A stretch of 64,000 bases of DNA from Candidatus Protochlamydia sp. (GCA_013695355.1 JACDAQ010000018.1:22475-86474); one strand, 5' to 3'. Counted from the stretch's first letter, positions 53,539 to 62,477 are shown. Translations and numbers: made by a program. Notes: a model not told the origin generated them from the sequence alone.

Positions 53539-54519
53539 ATGTCTAAAATGAATAATTCATCAGTAATGAGTCGTCAAGAAGTAAGCCGAAACGGGAGCGA
53601 AGCCCGCGGGAAACGAAAAAATGATGACAATGATGATCGCCGCTCGTCCAATCACGGCGACCATGATGGGCGCCGTTCCTCGAATAGCGGTGGAACACAT
53701 GAACAACACCAGGAAGCGGGTCGAAGAGGAGCCGAAGCTCGTTGGGGCAATCATGGCGATCATAGAAATGATGACACTAATGATCGCCGCTCGTCCAATC
53801 ACGGCGACCATGATGGGCGCCGTTCCTCAAATCGCGGTGGAACACATGAACAACACCAGGAAGCGGGTCGAAGAGGAGCTGAAGCTCGTTGGGGCAATCA
53901 TGGCGATCATAGAAATGATGACACTAATGATCGCCGTTCGTCCAATCATGGCGACAATGATGGGCGCCGTTCCTCGAATCGCGGTGGAACACATGAACAA
54001 CATCAGGAAGCGGGTCGAAGAGGAGCCGAAGCTCGTTGGGGCAATCATGGCGATTATAGAAATGATGACAATGATGATCGCCGTTCGTCCAATCATGACG
54101 ACCATGATGGTCGTCGTTCCTCGAATCGCGGTGGAACACATGAACAACACCAGGAAGCCGGTCGAAGAGGAGCTGATGCTCGTTGGGATAACGGAAATGA
54201 TGATTATGATGATCATCGTTCATCCAATCGTGGTGGAACCCATGAACAACATCAGGAAGCTGGCCGCAGAGGTGGAAGAGCCGTATTGGAAAAATATGGA
54301 CCCGATTTTTTTAGTGAAATCGGACAAAAAGGTGGAAGAGCCGTATTGGAAGAGTACGGCCCAGAATTTTACCAAGAAATCGGACATTTGGGAGGCCAAG
54401 CACGCTGGCATCATGATGATGACAACGATCAAAGTGACAGAGGAGGAGATGATCATGATGATAACGATCATCGTGACCGAAGTCGGGGTCGAAGCCGCCA
54501 AGAAGCTGGACGAAGATGA
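53539..54519 (+). CDS. His/Asp/Arg-rich KGG-type tandem repeat protein
   Basis: 326 residues. Four near-identical 49-residue units (HQEAGRRGAEARWG, then HGDHRNDDTNDRRSSNHGD and HDGRRSSNRGGTHE) are followed by a shorter, more conventional part: HQEAGRRGGRAVLEKYGPDF, GQKGGRAVLEEYGPEF and GHLGGQARW. The last part resembles the KGG/GsiB stress-protein repeats (GGxA...YGxEF). The Asp/His-rich linkers are unusual and could bind metal or nucleic acid. It is hydrophilic with no signal peptide, and the ATG at 53539 follows AAAGGAG. It probably acts as a stress hydrophilin or nucleoid-associated protein. Confidence 0.8.
   Translation: MSKMNNSSVMSRQEVSRNGSEARGKRKNDDNDDRRSSNHGDHDGRRSSNSGGTHEQHQEAGRRGAEARWGNHGDHRNDDTNDRRSSNHGDHDGRRSSNRGGTHEQHQEAGRRGAEARWGNHGDHRNDDTNDRRSSNHGDNDGRRSSNRGGTHEQHQEAGRRGAEARWGNHGDYRNDDNDDRRSSNHDDHDGRRSSNRGGTHEQHQEAGRRGADARWDNGNDDYDDHRSSNRGGTHEQHQEAGRRGGRAVLEKYGPDFFSEIGQKGGRAVLEEYGPEFYQEIGHLGGQARWHHDDDNDQSDRGGDDHDDNDHRDRSRGRSRQEAGRR
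53689..54240 (+). repeat. 147-bp tandem repeat inside the KGG-type gene
   Basis: The string GGTGGAACACATGAACAAC occurs at 53689, 53836, 53983 and 54130, exactly 147 bases apart, then in degenerate form at 54232 (102 bases on). 147 is a multiple of 3, so copy number changes keep the frame. Confidence 0.9.
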
Positions 54520-54584
54520 GGTAGAAATACCACGAATACTTTTCTCAGATGAAAAGACTCACTGGGAATTAGTTGATATTAATT

Positions 54585-54618
54585 GCAACATTGTTGGGAT
54601 AGGCCCCAACAATGTTGC
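54585..54618 (+). terminator. Perfect 14-bp hairpin after the KGG-type gene
   Basis: GCAACATTGTTGGG and CCCAACAATGTTGC (54585-54598 and 54605-54618) form a perfect stem with a 6-base loop, 66 bases after the stop. It is followed by GGTAAAAAATATTAG and not a T-run, so it may act as an RNA 3' end through processing or Rho-independent pausing. Confidence 0.55.
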
Positions 54619-54819
54619 GGTAAAAAATATTAGCTTTTTATGCATTTTGGTTGTCCTTCTTAACAATCAGGTTGCTCAACACTTCCCTTAATCTTTTCCC
54701 ATCAAAAATGAAAATTAGTATTTTTTTCATTTTACTTTAAATTTTTTTCCCCCATTTGTCCTTGTGTTTCAAACCCTTCTTATTTAAAATTCTCCTAAAT
54801 TGATTTGAAAGGGCTTTTC

Positions 54820-55959
54820 ATGTATCTAATCGCAATAAAAATGTTGGTGGGCGACCGGGCAAAGTATTTAATGCTTGTGAGCGCCCTTTCATTTGCGGCC
54901 CTTTTAATGAACCAGCAATGCGCTATTTTCACAGGTCTTATGCGATGGACAACAGCGACCTTGCGTAATACTAATATTCCCATTTGGGTCGTAGATCCGA
55001 ATGTTGAGCAAGTCAACGAAGTTAAACCTATGCGTGACACTGACCTTGCCAATGTTCGCTCAGTTAAAGGTGTGGCGTGGGCCCTTCCCTTTTATTTCAG
55101 CCTTCAGCAAGCTCGCCTTTATAATGGAAAATTTAATTCAATTCAATTGCTGGGGGTGGACTCAGCCACCTTGATTGGAGCTCCAGCGGTCATGCTGGAA
55201 GGTAGAGTAGAAGATTTGTGGAGATCGGGCGGGGTCATTATCGATAAAATTGGCCTTGCGAAACTTAATCTAAATAATCCCAAACCTCTGGGCATGGGAG
55301 ATGTTTTTGATATTAATGACCACGAGGCTCGCATCGTAGGGATCTGTAAAGTGGAACAATCTTTTTTTGGGTATCCTTTTGTCTATACGACCTATGATCG
55401 GGCCATTGAATTTTCTCCGCAAACTAGGCGCAATCTTTCCTTCATCATGGTCAACCCGCTTCCAGAGATCAATCCGCACCAACTTATTGAAAAAATACAG
55501 GGGGAAACAGGCCTGAAAGGATATACCCAGGAAGATTTTTTCTGGAGCACTATCTGGTGGTTCGTTCGAAATACCGGGATCCCCATTTCATTTGGTACGA
55601 CTATTTTTCTTGGATTTATTGTTGGGATTGCCGTTTCTGGTCAGACTTTTTACTCATTTATACTTGAAAATTTAGGAAATCTAGGCGCTTTAAAAGCCAT
55701 GGGCGCAAGCAACCAGCTTCTTAGGCGCATGCTCCTTTTACAAGCGGCCCTCGTGGGAGCTATAGGATATGGGATCGGCATCGGATTAGCCAGTGTGTTT
55801 GGCTACTTTGCTTTAAAAAAAGGGCAGCCCCCTTTTTACATGCCTTATCAAATCCCTCTTTTTACCTTTATAACGATTTTATTTATTTGCGCCTTTTCAG
55901 CCTTTTTAGGGATTCGGAAAATCAGCAAGCTTGAGCCCGCTGAGGTTTTCCGTGCTTGA
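54820..55959 (+). CDS. ABC transporter permease, DevC/MacB-FtsX type
   Basis: 379 residues from ATG 54820 (MYLIAIKMLVGDRAKYLMLV); an upstream TTG lacks a better site. One N-terminal membrane helix (about residues 16-35), a large periplasmic domain (MacB_PCD-like), and three C-terminal helices (about 252-275, 300-330, 345-370) give the FtsX arrangement. The ATPase gene starts inside its stop region. With the ATPase and HlyD-like protein this forms an exporter of the DevCAB layout. Substrate (glycolipid, peptide or metal) unknown. Confidence 0.85.
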   Translation: MYLIAIKMLVGDRAKYLMLVSALSFAALLMNQQCAIFTGLMRWTTATLRNTNIPIWVVDPNVEQVNEVKPMRDTDLANVRSVKGVAWALPFYFSLQQARLYNGKFNSIQLLGVDSATLIGAPAVMLEGRVEDLWRSGGVIIDKIGLAKLNLNNPKPLGMGDVFDINDHEARIVGICKVEQSFFGYPFVYTTYDRAIEFSPQTRRNLSFIMVNPLPEINPHQLIEKIQGETGLKGYTQEDFFWSTIWWFVRNTGIPISFGTTIFLGFIVGIAVSGQTFYSFILENLGNLGALKAMGASNQLLRRMLLLQAALVGAIGYGIGIGLASVFGYFALKKGQPPFYMPYQIPLFTFITILFICAFSAFLGIRKISKLEPAEVFRA

Positions 55960-56674
55960 TGACAAGGAAGAAAATGCCATTATAGTGAAAGGAGTTTCTA
56001 AAAACTTCAAGACTGGCGATTCGGTGGTGCATGCGTTAAAAGATGTCAATTTTATAGCGAAAAAGGGGGAAATGCTGATGATCGTCGGCCCCTCTGGTTG
56101 CGGTAAGACCACTTTGCTCAGCGTCATTGCAGGCACTTTGAAATTTGAAAGTGGAGAAGTGGAAGTATTCAATCACTTTCTTCATGAAATGAAAGAGGGC
56201 GCCATTACTGAATTTCGAAAAAAAAATGTCGGTTTTGTTTTTCAACAATACCATTTGATCAAAACGCTCGATCTATTGGAAAATATTTCCATACCGCTCA
56301 TCTTAAATGGGCATTCCCGTTCTTTCGCATTTGAAAAAGCAGATGAAATGCTAGAAAAGGTGGGATTGAAGGGGAGGGGTAAAGAGCGTCCTCTCAACCT
56401 GTCGGGAGGGCAGCAGCAGCGCGTGGCGATTGCACGGGCGCTTGTTCACGAGCCGCCCCTCTTAATTTGTGATGAACCGACAGCCGCTTTGGATGCTGAA
56501 TCGGGCGCACGCATTTTAGAGCTATTAAGGGAGGTTGCCCGCACACCTGACCGCTGTGTGATCGTCGTGACGCATGACAGCCGCATTTTTCATTATGCTG
56601 ACCGACTGGCTGCAATGGATGATGGCAGCGTAGTAAAAATTGATTCGAACCATAAAAATTCAAAGCATCTATGA
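55952..56674 (+). CDS. ABC transporter ATPase, DevA/LolD type
   Basis: 240 residues from GTG 55952 (GTG CTT GAT GAC), overlapping the permease by 8 bases; a TTG at 55931 is an alternative. Walker A GPSGCGKTT, signature LSGGQQQRVAIARAL and Walker B LLICDEPTAALDAE are intact, with FQQYHLIKTLDLLENI as Q-loop region. The downstream gene starts at the ATGA overlap (56671). Energises the adjacent permease. Confidence 0.9.
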   Translation: MLDDKEENAIIVKGVSKNFKTGDSVVHALKDVNFIAKKGEMLMIVGPSGCGKTTLLSVIAGTLKFESGEVEVFNHFLHEMKEGAITEFRKKNVGFVFQQYHLIKTLDLLENISIPLILNGHSRSFAFEKADEMLEKVGLKGRGKERPLNLSGGQQQRVAIARALVHEPPLLICDEPTAALDAESGARILELLREVARTPDRCVIVVTHDSRIFHYADRLAAMDDGSVVKIDSNHKNSKHL

Positions 56675-57591
56675 TTATTTTTAGAACATTTGCGATCTAT
56701 GCAGCCATTGCTGGTTTTATTTTAACAGGAATTTTAATCAAAAATATGAGCGAGCCCCCACCAGTAGCTCCCCATGTTGTAGAGCCCTCTATCAATCCAT
56801 ATGTCAATTCAATTGCAGGCTCTGGAATCGTTGAATCGGCCGATAAGAACATTGCAATTGGGGTACCGGAAGAAGGGATTGTGGCTAAATTATTTGTAAC
56901 TGTAGGCACAAGTGTGAAAAAAGGGGACCCTCTTTTTCAGATAGACAGCCGCATACTGGAGGCACAGCGGATGTACGAACAAGCCAATGTAAACGTCGCA
57001 AAAGCCGCATTAACACGGTTAGAAGACCAATGGAATCGTCTACGAGGAATACAAGATCCTCGCGCCATCAGTGCAGAAGAATTAAAAACCAAAGAAAATG
57101 ATGTTAAAGTGGCCCAGGCTGAATTGCAAAAAGCAATAGCTTCAGTCATGCAAACACAACAACTAATCGACCGCCTCACGGTTTTGGCGCCAAAAAATGG
57201 TGTGGTATTACAAAATAATATCAGGGAAGGTGAATATGTTTCTAAGAATACCCCCACAATTATTTTAGGGGATCTGGAAAAGATACAGGTAAGGGCTGAA
57301 ATTGATGAACAGAATGCTGGATGGTTTTTGCCTACGAGTACGGCAGTGGCCTATCCTAAAAATAATACATCCATTGCAATTCCATTAAAATTTGAGAGAG
57401 TTGAGCCCTATGTTCTGCCTAAGCTCTCTTTGACAGGAGCAAGTAATGAAAGGGTCGATACACGTGTATTACAGGTCATTTATTCCTTTGAACAGCCAAA
57501 AGACTACTATATTTATGTAGGCCAGCAGGTTGATGTATTTATTGAAAAAAAACCAAAGGATTCAAAAGATGAAAGGCAAGTTCAAAAATAG
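56671..57591 (+). CDS. HlyD/DevB-type membrane fusion protein
   Basis: 306 residues. One N-terminal anchor helix (IIFRTFAIYAAIAGFILTGI) leads to a periplasmic adaptor: a lipoyl-like half (GIVAKLFVTVGTSVKKGDPL), a short coiled coil (about 95-150) and a beta-barrel part (DRLTVLAPKNGVVLQ, KIQVRAEIDEQNAGWFLPTS). Bridges the ABC pump to an outer-membrane channel. The start overlaps the ATPase by 4 bases. It ends at 57591, directly against the convergent gene. Confidence 0.88.
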   Translation: MIIFRTFAIYAAIAGFILTGILIKNMSEPPPVAPHVVEPSINPYVNSIAGSGIVESADKNIAIGVPEEGIVAKLFVTVGTSVKKGDPLFQIDSRILEAQRMYEQANVNVAKAALTRLEDQWNRLRGIQDPRAISAEELKTKENDVKVAQAELQKAIASVMQTQQLIDRLTVLAPKNGVVLQNNIREGEYVSKNTPTIILGDLEKIQVRAEIDEQNAGWFLPTSTAVAYPKNNTSIAIPLKFERVEPYVLPKLSLTGASNERVDTRVLQVIYSFEQPKDYYIYVGQQVDVFIEKKPKDSKDERQVQK

Positions 57592-57948
57592 CTAACTAAA
57601 AAAATACTTTAAAAAATTACCAAAATAAAGCTTTGTATTTTTTAATCCCATATATTTTCCGAAGAAGGTATTTGGAATATTTCCATTCGTTTCACCGATC
57701 AAAAAATCTTTCAGATAAAAATTTAAAGTTAAATTTTGAAAATGCATTTTGGGACAAATCATTTCCATGATATTCTCTAAAGGCTTTTTACAAAGAAAAA
57801 ATTTTCTCAGTGCCTGATAAGATGAGAAGGTCATTTTTATATTCTGACCTTCCCATTCCATTCTCATAAAATTACTATCCAAAAGAATATTTAAATACCC
57901 TTTGCCATGGAGAGTGTTATTCCTCATTTTCATTAGAATTAACTTCAT
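57592..57948 (-). CDS. Small hypothetical protein, second of a coupled pair
   Basis: 118 residues if ATG 57948 is used; ATG 57927 (MRNNTLHGKGYL) is an equally likely start that overlaps the upstream stop by 11 bases. Beta-rich: YLNILLDSNFMRMEWEGQNI, then LKDFLIGETNGNIPN. Not recognised. Probably cotranslated with the gene at 57917. Stop directly abuts the convergent exporter gene. Confidence 0.55.
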   Translation of the reverse strand: MKLILMKMRNNTLHGKGYLNILLDSNFMRMEWEGQNIKMTFSSYQALRKFFLCKKPLENIMEMICPKMHFQNLTLNFYLKDFLIGETNGNIPNTFFGKYMGLKNTKLYFGNFLKYFFS

Positions 57949-58180
57949 CTTCAGAACTTATTTGGATTGAACCATCCATTCTCCAATGAAAATGATCGGA
58001 ATCTTCACCTAATTTCGAAGGAATGAAAATATTTAAGTCATCGAATTTATAAGTGATCTTGCTTCCTCTTCCGCTTAGTTTATCATACAAGCCTACTGCA
58101 AAGTCTGGCCAGGTAGCCTCTTTGGTTTTAGTCTTTTCAGCAGCTGGTGAGTAATCTGATTTTTTTGACATATTGGCCAT
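57917..58180 (-). CDS. Small hypothetical protein, first of a coupled pair
   Basis: 87 residues from ATG 58180 (MANMSKKSDYSPAAEKTKTK) with AGGAG 8-12 bases upstream; an in-frame start at 58198 lies before that site and is unlikely. Lys-rich N-terminus, then ITYKFDDLNIFIPSKLGEDS and HFHWRMDGSIQISSEDE, ending in an acidic tail (NSNENEE). Not recognised. It overlaps the next gene, a sign of coupling. Confidence 0.6.
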   Translation of the reverse strand: MANMSKKSDYSPAAEKTKTKEATWPDFAVGLYDKLSGRGSKITYKFDDLNIFIPSKLGEDSDHFHWRMDGSIQISSEDEVNSNENEE

Positions 58181-58396
58181 AGTATATTCTCCTTTCAACT
58201 AAATTTTGGATCTTGCCAGGCATGAAGCACAATTAAATTTTCTATAGCATTAAATTTATTTATTTACAAATTAAAGCAAGCTTAAGCAGTACATGAAGCT
58301 TCAGAGAAAGGGAATGGCGATCGTATATCCAGATTCTCACTTGAGTTTATACGTGGAAAAATTTTATAAAAAGAAGTGAAAAAATAGGGGGTAAAG

Positions 58397-59104
58397 ATGA
58401 AAGTATCGAATCCTAAATGGCTTTTCTTTGATACGATTGCAGATGCTCACACTGCTCAAAAGGAAATGGCGGAAAAAGTTTCATTGATTGATGAGGTCAA
58501 GCATCCGATAAACACTATTGCAGGAATGGATGTCAGTAATACACCATTTGATCCTGAACAAATGATATTTGGAGCGGTAGTTGTTGCATCATACCCCTCC
58601 TTAACCATTTTGGAAACAGCAACTGAATCAATCAAACAAACGTTTCCTTATGTGCCCGGCCTTCTAGGATTTCGTGAAGTGCCGTCGCTCATTAATGCTT
58701 TCAGCAAATTATCGCTCTTACCAGATCTAATCATGGTCGATGGACATGGAATAAGCCATCCCAGAGGTTTGGGAGTAGCTAGTCATTTAGGCGTTTTATT
58801 GGATATTCCAACTATTGGCGTGGCAAAATCTATCTTGGTTGGGAAACCGGCATCTCCTCTTCCAGAGGAGCCTGGAAGTATGGTTTCTCTTTTATGGAAA
58901 GGAAAAGAGATTGGAATGTTGCTGCGGACGAAGAAAAGATGCTCTCCTCTAATTATTTCGACTGGCCATAAGATAACTTTAAAGTCTGCCGTTGAATTAG
59001 TTATCAGCTGTCAAAAAAGGCATCGCCTTCCAGAACCTACGCGCTATGCCCATCTGGCTGCTAACGCTTGCCGTAAAGATTTTGCTTTAGTTGCGTCATG
59101 CTAA
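58397..59104 (+). CDS. nfi: Endonuclease V (deoxyinosine repair)
   Basis: 235 residues. Nicks DNA near deaminated bases. D45 in IAGMDVSNT, Y85 in PYVPG (wedge), E94 in GFREVPS and D115 in MVDGHGISHPRGLGVASHLG are the family residues, and all are intact. Good AGGGGG ribosome site. It overlaps the DUF72 gene by 7 bases, forming a two-gene unit. Confidence 0.93.
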   Translation: MKVSNPKWLFFDTIADAHTAQKEMAEKVSLIDEVKHPINTIAGMDVSNTPFDPEQMIFGAVVVASYPSLTILETATESIKQTFPYVPGLLGFREVPSLINAFSKLSLLPDLIMVDGHGISHPRGLGVASHLGVLLDIPTIGVAKSILVGKPASPLPEEPGSMVSLLWKGKEIGMLLRTKKRCSPLIISTGHKITLKSAVELVISCQKRHRLPEPTRYAHLAANACRKDFALVASC

Positions 59105-59805
59105 AAAAAGACAAACTTCTACACATAGGCACTGCCGGATGGTACATCCCATCAAATTTGCACGAGCACTTCCCAGCCGGAAATAGTTTGCTTGAACGAT
59201 ATTCTAAAGTCTTTAATGCTGTAGAAATTAACACTTCTTTTTATAGATCGCATCAAAAAATTACATATGAACGGTGGGCAGCCGCTACCCCAGATGATTT
59301 TTTGTTTTCAGTAAAAATGCCGAAAGAAATTACTCATCATCAACGATTAGTCGAAGCACATAACCTTTTAGATCAGTTTATCAAAGAAGTAAGTTTCCTA
59401 AAAAAAAAATTAGGACCGATTTTGATCCAATTGCCTCCCAGCCTGAAATTTGAATCAAAAATTGGCGATAGCTTTTTTAAACTATTACGTAATCAGTTTG
59501 ACGGACAAGTGGTTTTGGAACCCCGCAATATTTCTTGGGCATCGCCAGAGGCTCTTGCGGTTTTAATAGACAATCGAATCATACCTGTCGTTGCAGATCC
59601 TCCCATTGCGCCTATAAAAGGTCATACTGAGCAATCTTTTGAATACTATCGTCTGCACGGATCGCCAAAAATTTATACATCATCTTATGACGCTGCATAT
59701 TTGCATCAACTTGCTAACCATGCAAACGCGTCTTCCTGGGTAATTTTCGATAATACTAAATTTGGCGCTGCAACACAAAATGCACTAGATTTAAAAAAAT
59801 TGTAA
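59098..59805 (+). CDS. DUF72 family protein
   Basis: 235 residues in a TIM-barrel family of uncertain function, sometimes linked to nucleic acid metabolism. GTAGWYIPSNLHEHFPAGNS near the start, FNAVEINTSFYRSHQKITYE and PRNISWASPEALAVL, then YYRLHGSPKIY near the C-terminus are the usual DUF72 landmarks. Overlaps nfi by 7 bases. A bidirectional hairpin follows. Confidence 0.9.
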   Translation: MLKKDKLLHIGTAGWYIPSNLHEHFPAGNSLLERYSKVFNAVEINTSFYRSHQKITYERWAAATPDDFLFSVKMPKEITHHQRLVEAHNLLDQFIKEVSFLKKKLGPILIQLPPSLKFESKIGDSFFKLLRNQFDGQVVLEPRNISWASPEALAVLIDNRIIPVVADPPIAPIKGHTEQSFEYYRLHGSPKIYTSSYDAAYLHQLANHANASSWVIFDNTKFGAATQNALDLKKL

Positions 59806-59849
59806 AGAAGTGTTGGGCTGCATCAGAAATATGGACACCTTCAAATTAG

Positions 59850-59875
59850 AACCTGTTCATAGATATGAACAGGTT
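59850..59875. terminator. Bidirectional terminator between DUF72 and DUF892 genes
   Basis: AACCTGTTCAT...ATGAACAGGTT is an 11-bp perfect stem with a 4-base AGAT loop, followed by TTTT on the plus strand. It lies between convergent genes and so can stop both. The same AACCTGTTC core occurs in two T3S intergenic regions. Confidence 0.7.
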
Positions 59876-59889
59876 TTTAAAATTAACAA

Positions 59890-60420
59890 TTATTTTTTGT
59901 GTTTAGCAGGCTCTGCAGCCTGTGTATTAATTCCGTCAGAAAAAATACTTCCATCTGCAATTTTGGTTAATTTTTTATCAGCAGCCCCTTCTTCCTTGAG
60001 GTTTTCTTGAATTAGATCAACAATTTCTTTATCTAAATCTAATTGACTAGCAAAGCTACGAAGAGTTCCATAAGAAGCTATTTCATAATGCTCGACTTTT
60101 TGTGCTGCACTGATAAGTATAGCATCTAAAAGTGAATCTTTGGTTTTCCCTTTAAACATTTCATCGCCTTCTTTTAAAATGCCTTCCATACCTTTACATT
60201 TTTTTTCTTTTGGGGGCAATTCGAGAAGGGAAAAAATATTTTCAAGTCTTTTGACTTGAATTTCTGTTTCTTCTAAATGATCAGAGAATGCCTTTATTAA
60301 ATCTTCAGAGGAAGCCAATTTAATCATTTTTTGAAGTGCTTCAATAATCTGATTTTCACAACTTAACATATCTTCTAATTCATCAATAAATATGCTATAT
60401 AAAGTTGGATCTTTTTTCAT
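59890..60420 (-). CDS. DUF892 (YciE/YciF-type) ferritin-like protein
   Basis: 176 residues forming a predicted four-helix bundle: IFIDELEDMLSCENQIIEAL, DHLEETEIQVKRLENIFSLL, ISAAQKVEHYEIASYGTLRS and a final helix. Glu and His residues spaced as in ferritin-like bundles (E in DELED, EETE, H/E in KVEHYE). Stress-related; binding of metal is inferred. GAGGGA ribosome site, ATG 60420. Confidence 0.88.
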   Translation of the reverse strand: MKKDPTLYSIFIDELEDMLSCENQIIEALQKMIKLASSEDLIKAFSDHLEETEIQVKRLENIFSLLELPPKEKKCKGMEGILKEGDEMFKGKTKDSLLDAILISAAQKVEHYEIASYGTLRSFASQLDLDKEIVDLIQENLKEEGAADKKLTKIADGSIFSDGINTQAAEPAKHKK

Positions 60421-61052
60421 AGTAATCCCTCTTAAAATTTAAGGTTTTTTTGGAAAAGAAAATTATCTTATCACTTATAGGCCTGATTTTTATCTATGCA
60501 TCACCTCCTCTTCATTTTCTTAAGATTTGCTAATCCATGTGATATGAGCTTTAATTCTATATAATAAACTGTAATTAGATTCAATTTTTTTCAAATTTAA
60601 GGGAAAAAGTAGGCAGCATCCGGCTAACTTGCTTAAAAAGAAGCAGGACTTTTAACTTTTCTTAGAGCCTGATCATAGATATTGAAAACCATGTTCTTAA
60701 AGAACGTTTAGAAAAAAAATAGAGGGCAAAATCTGCGATTCTAAAATGAAGGTTCTAATAAATAGTAAAAATAAAAAGTGAGAACGAACGTTTTAAGACA
60801 GAAGCAGTTAAATAGAATGAAAATGACAAAGTCTCTTTTGATTTTCGACGGCCTTATAAAAACATAATGTTTGTTATTTTCAACCTCCAAAGGTCAGAAT
60901 GAATCCCAAAGAATTTCAAGACTTTATAGCATTAACAATGCTTACTCAGAGAGAGAAAGGCTAAGCCTTGAAACACTTCAAAATAGACTCAAAAGAAGCG
61001 GTCACTTTCGTACAAAATATAGAAAAAAAAACAAGCATCAATACGAAAAAGT
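60421..61052. other. Region before rtcB, with no clear gene
   Basis: Several short frames only. A degenerate relative of the 59850 palindrome occurs near 60663-60705. A 21-codon ATG frame (60900 onward) and an 86-codon frame (60871-61131) do not resemble the rtcB N-terminus; one may hold its broken leader. Confidence 0.4.
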
Positions 61053-62303
61053 TTGCGGCTTAAATCCTCCCCAGTTCCTTATGAAATTTGGGGGGAAAAG
61101 AACATCGAACAAGAAACGATGGCCCAAATGACTGGAGCTGCTCGTCTACTTGTGACTATAGCGGGAGCTTTAATGCCAGACGCTCATCTGAGATATGGCT
61201 TACCAATTGGTGGAGTTTTAGCCACTGAAAATTCAGTCATTCCTTATGCAGTAGGTGTCGACATTGCTTGTAGAATGAATCTTTCAATCTATCCCTCTTC
61301 CCCAAAAGTTTTAAAAGACCCTGAAAACAAAGATTATAAAAAGCTTTACTCCGCACTTTTAAATAACACCATCTTTGGTTCTGGAGCTGCCGGTCTACAT
61401 GATGGTAAAATTGAGCACCCGATTTTAGATAAATCTCATTGGGAACTAACAAAGCTTACCCGATCCTTGAGGCAAACTGCTATCCATCAAATTGGAACAA
61501 GCGGGGGAGGAAATCATTTTGTAGAATGGGGAGAATTGGAAATTAATGCCAAAAATCCTTTTAATATTACTGCCGGACATTATCTCGCATTACTTTCGCA
61601 TAGCGGTTCGAGAGGCGTAGGTTTTAAAATCGCCAATTATTATACGCAAATTGCAATGTCCCAAATGGCAGAATTAGATCATTCTGTGAGACATTTGGCC
61701 TGGTTGACTCTTGATCACGATCTCGGTAAAGAATACTGGGATGCGATGCAGCTTGCAGGAGAGTTTGCATCGGCGAATCATCATGTGATCCACCAAAGAA
61801 TAAGTCAAGCAATGGGAATATCCCCAATAGCGACAATAGAAAACCATCACAATTTTGCATGGAGGGTGAAAATTTATGTTAATGGAAAAGAGAAGGAAGC
61901 AATCGTCCATCGAAAAGGTGCAACTCCAGCTGGAAAAGGTGTCCTAGGGATAATTTCAGGGACTATGGCAGATCCTGGATATTTAGTTATAGGTAAGGGT
62001 CATCCTGATTCTTTGAATTCCGCTTCACATGGCAGCGGACGGCAAATGGCTCGCACCAAAGCTAAAAAAACGATTACCCCTGAACAATATGATGAATATC
62101 TTTCAAAGCATGGCGTTGATTTGATCGGCGGAGGCCTTGATGAAGCTCCTCAAGCCTATAAATCAATTCATGTGGTTATGGAAGAACAAAAAGATTTAGT
62201 TGATGTGTTAGGAAGTTTTCAACCTAAAATTGTACGTATGGCCGCTGATGACATTTCAAATTCAAAATCCCCTCTACCTGTTGGAATCATAGAAGGGGAA
62301 TAG
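61053..62303 (+). CDS. rtcB: RtcB-family RNA ligase, N-terminus apparently lost or shifted
   Basis: 416 residues if a TTG at 61053 is used; an in-frame TAG at 61020-61022 bars extension. From PVPYEIWGEKNIEQ on the family core is full: GALMPDAHLRYGLPIGGVLA, VGVDIACRM (C73, metal), GTSGGGNHFVEWGE, SHSGSRGVG, NHHNFAW, HRKGATPAGKGVLG (guanylylated His region) and ASHGSGRQMAR. So the active site looks usable, but the first 60-80 residues typical of RtcB are missing. A one-base error or truncation is likely. RNA repair or tRNA ligation. Confidence 0.8.
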   Translation: MRLKSSPVPYEIWGEKNIEQETMAQMTGAARLLVTIAGALMPDAHLRYGLPIGGVLATENSVIPYAVGVDIACRMNLSIYPSSPKVLKDPENKDYKKLYSALLNNTIFGSGAAGLHDGKIEHPILDKSHWELTKLTRSLRQTAIHQIGTSGGGNHFVEWGELEINAKNPFNITAGHYLALLSHSGSRGVGFKIANYYTQIAMSQMAELDHSVRHLAWLTLDHDLGKEYWDAMQLAGEFASANHHVIHQRISQAMGISPIATIENHHNFAWRVKIYVNGKEKEAIVHRKGATPAGKGVLGIISGTMADPGYLVIGKGHPDSLNSASHGSGRQMARTKAKKTITPEQYDEYLSKHGVDLIGGGLDEAPQAYKSIHVVMEEQKDLVDVLGSFQPKIVRMAADDISNSKSPLPVGIIEGE

Positions 62304-62327
62304 CTATGTACCATTGATTGGTCCGCT

Positions 62328-62477
62328 TCAACCTCGATTATTGATAGTTGTGATAATAAATTTTGAGAATCTCAACCCCCTCCAATTTAGCCAATTATAC
62401 TCGAATCCTACTGCTTGGTAATTGCAATAGCGTTTAGCAGCGCCATAGGCTCCTACTGCAATGCCGTTTCTAGCGTT
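62328..62477 (-). pseudogene. Possible C-terminal remnant of an unknown gene
   Basis: The minus strand reads NARNGIAVGAYGAAKRYC then NYQAVGFEYNWLNWRG to a TGA at 62328, open for about 50 codons with an alternating beta-like pattern, preceded by a stop. It looks like the end of a beta-rich (outer-membrane-type) protein. An approximate inverted repeat GTTTAGCAGCGC / GCGCTGCTGAAAC flanks its start. Weak evidence. Confidence 0.25.

Noticed and set aside
53689..54240. CRISPR-like regular repeats
   Set aside because: Units are 147 bp, nearly identical throughout with no unique spacers, and lie inside a coding frame.
53621..54691. Long second open frame (Met/Ile/Ala-rich, about 356 codons) over the tandem repeat gene, and open frames on the minus strand
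   Set aside because: They exist because the 147-bp unit is a multiple of 3 and free of stops in those frames. Composition is biased, there is no ribosome site, and the frame at 53539 has KGG motifs.
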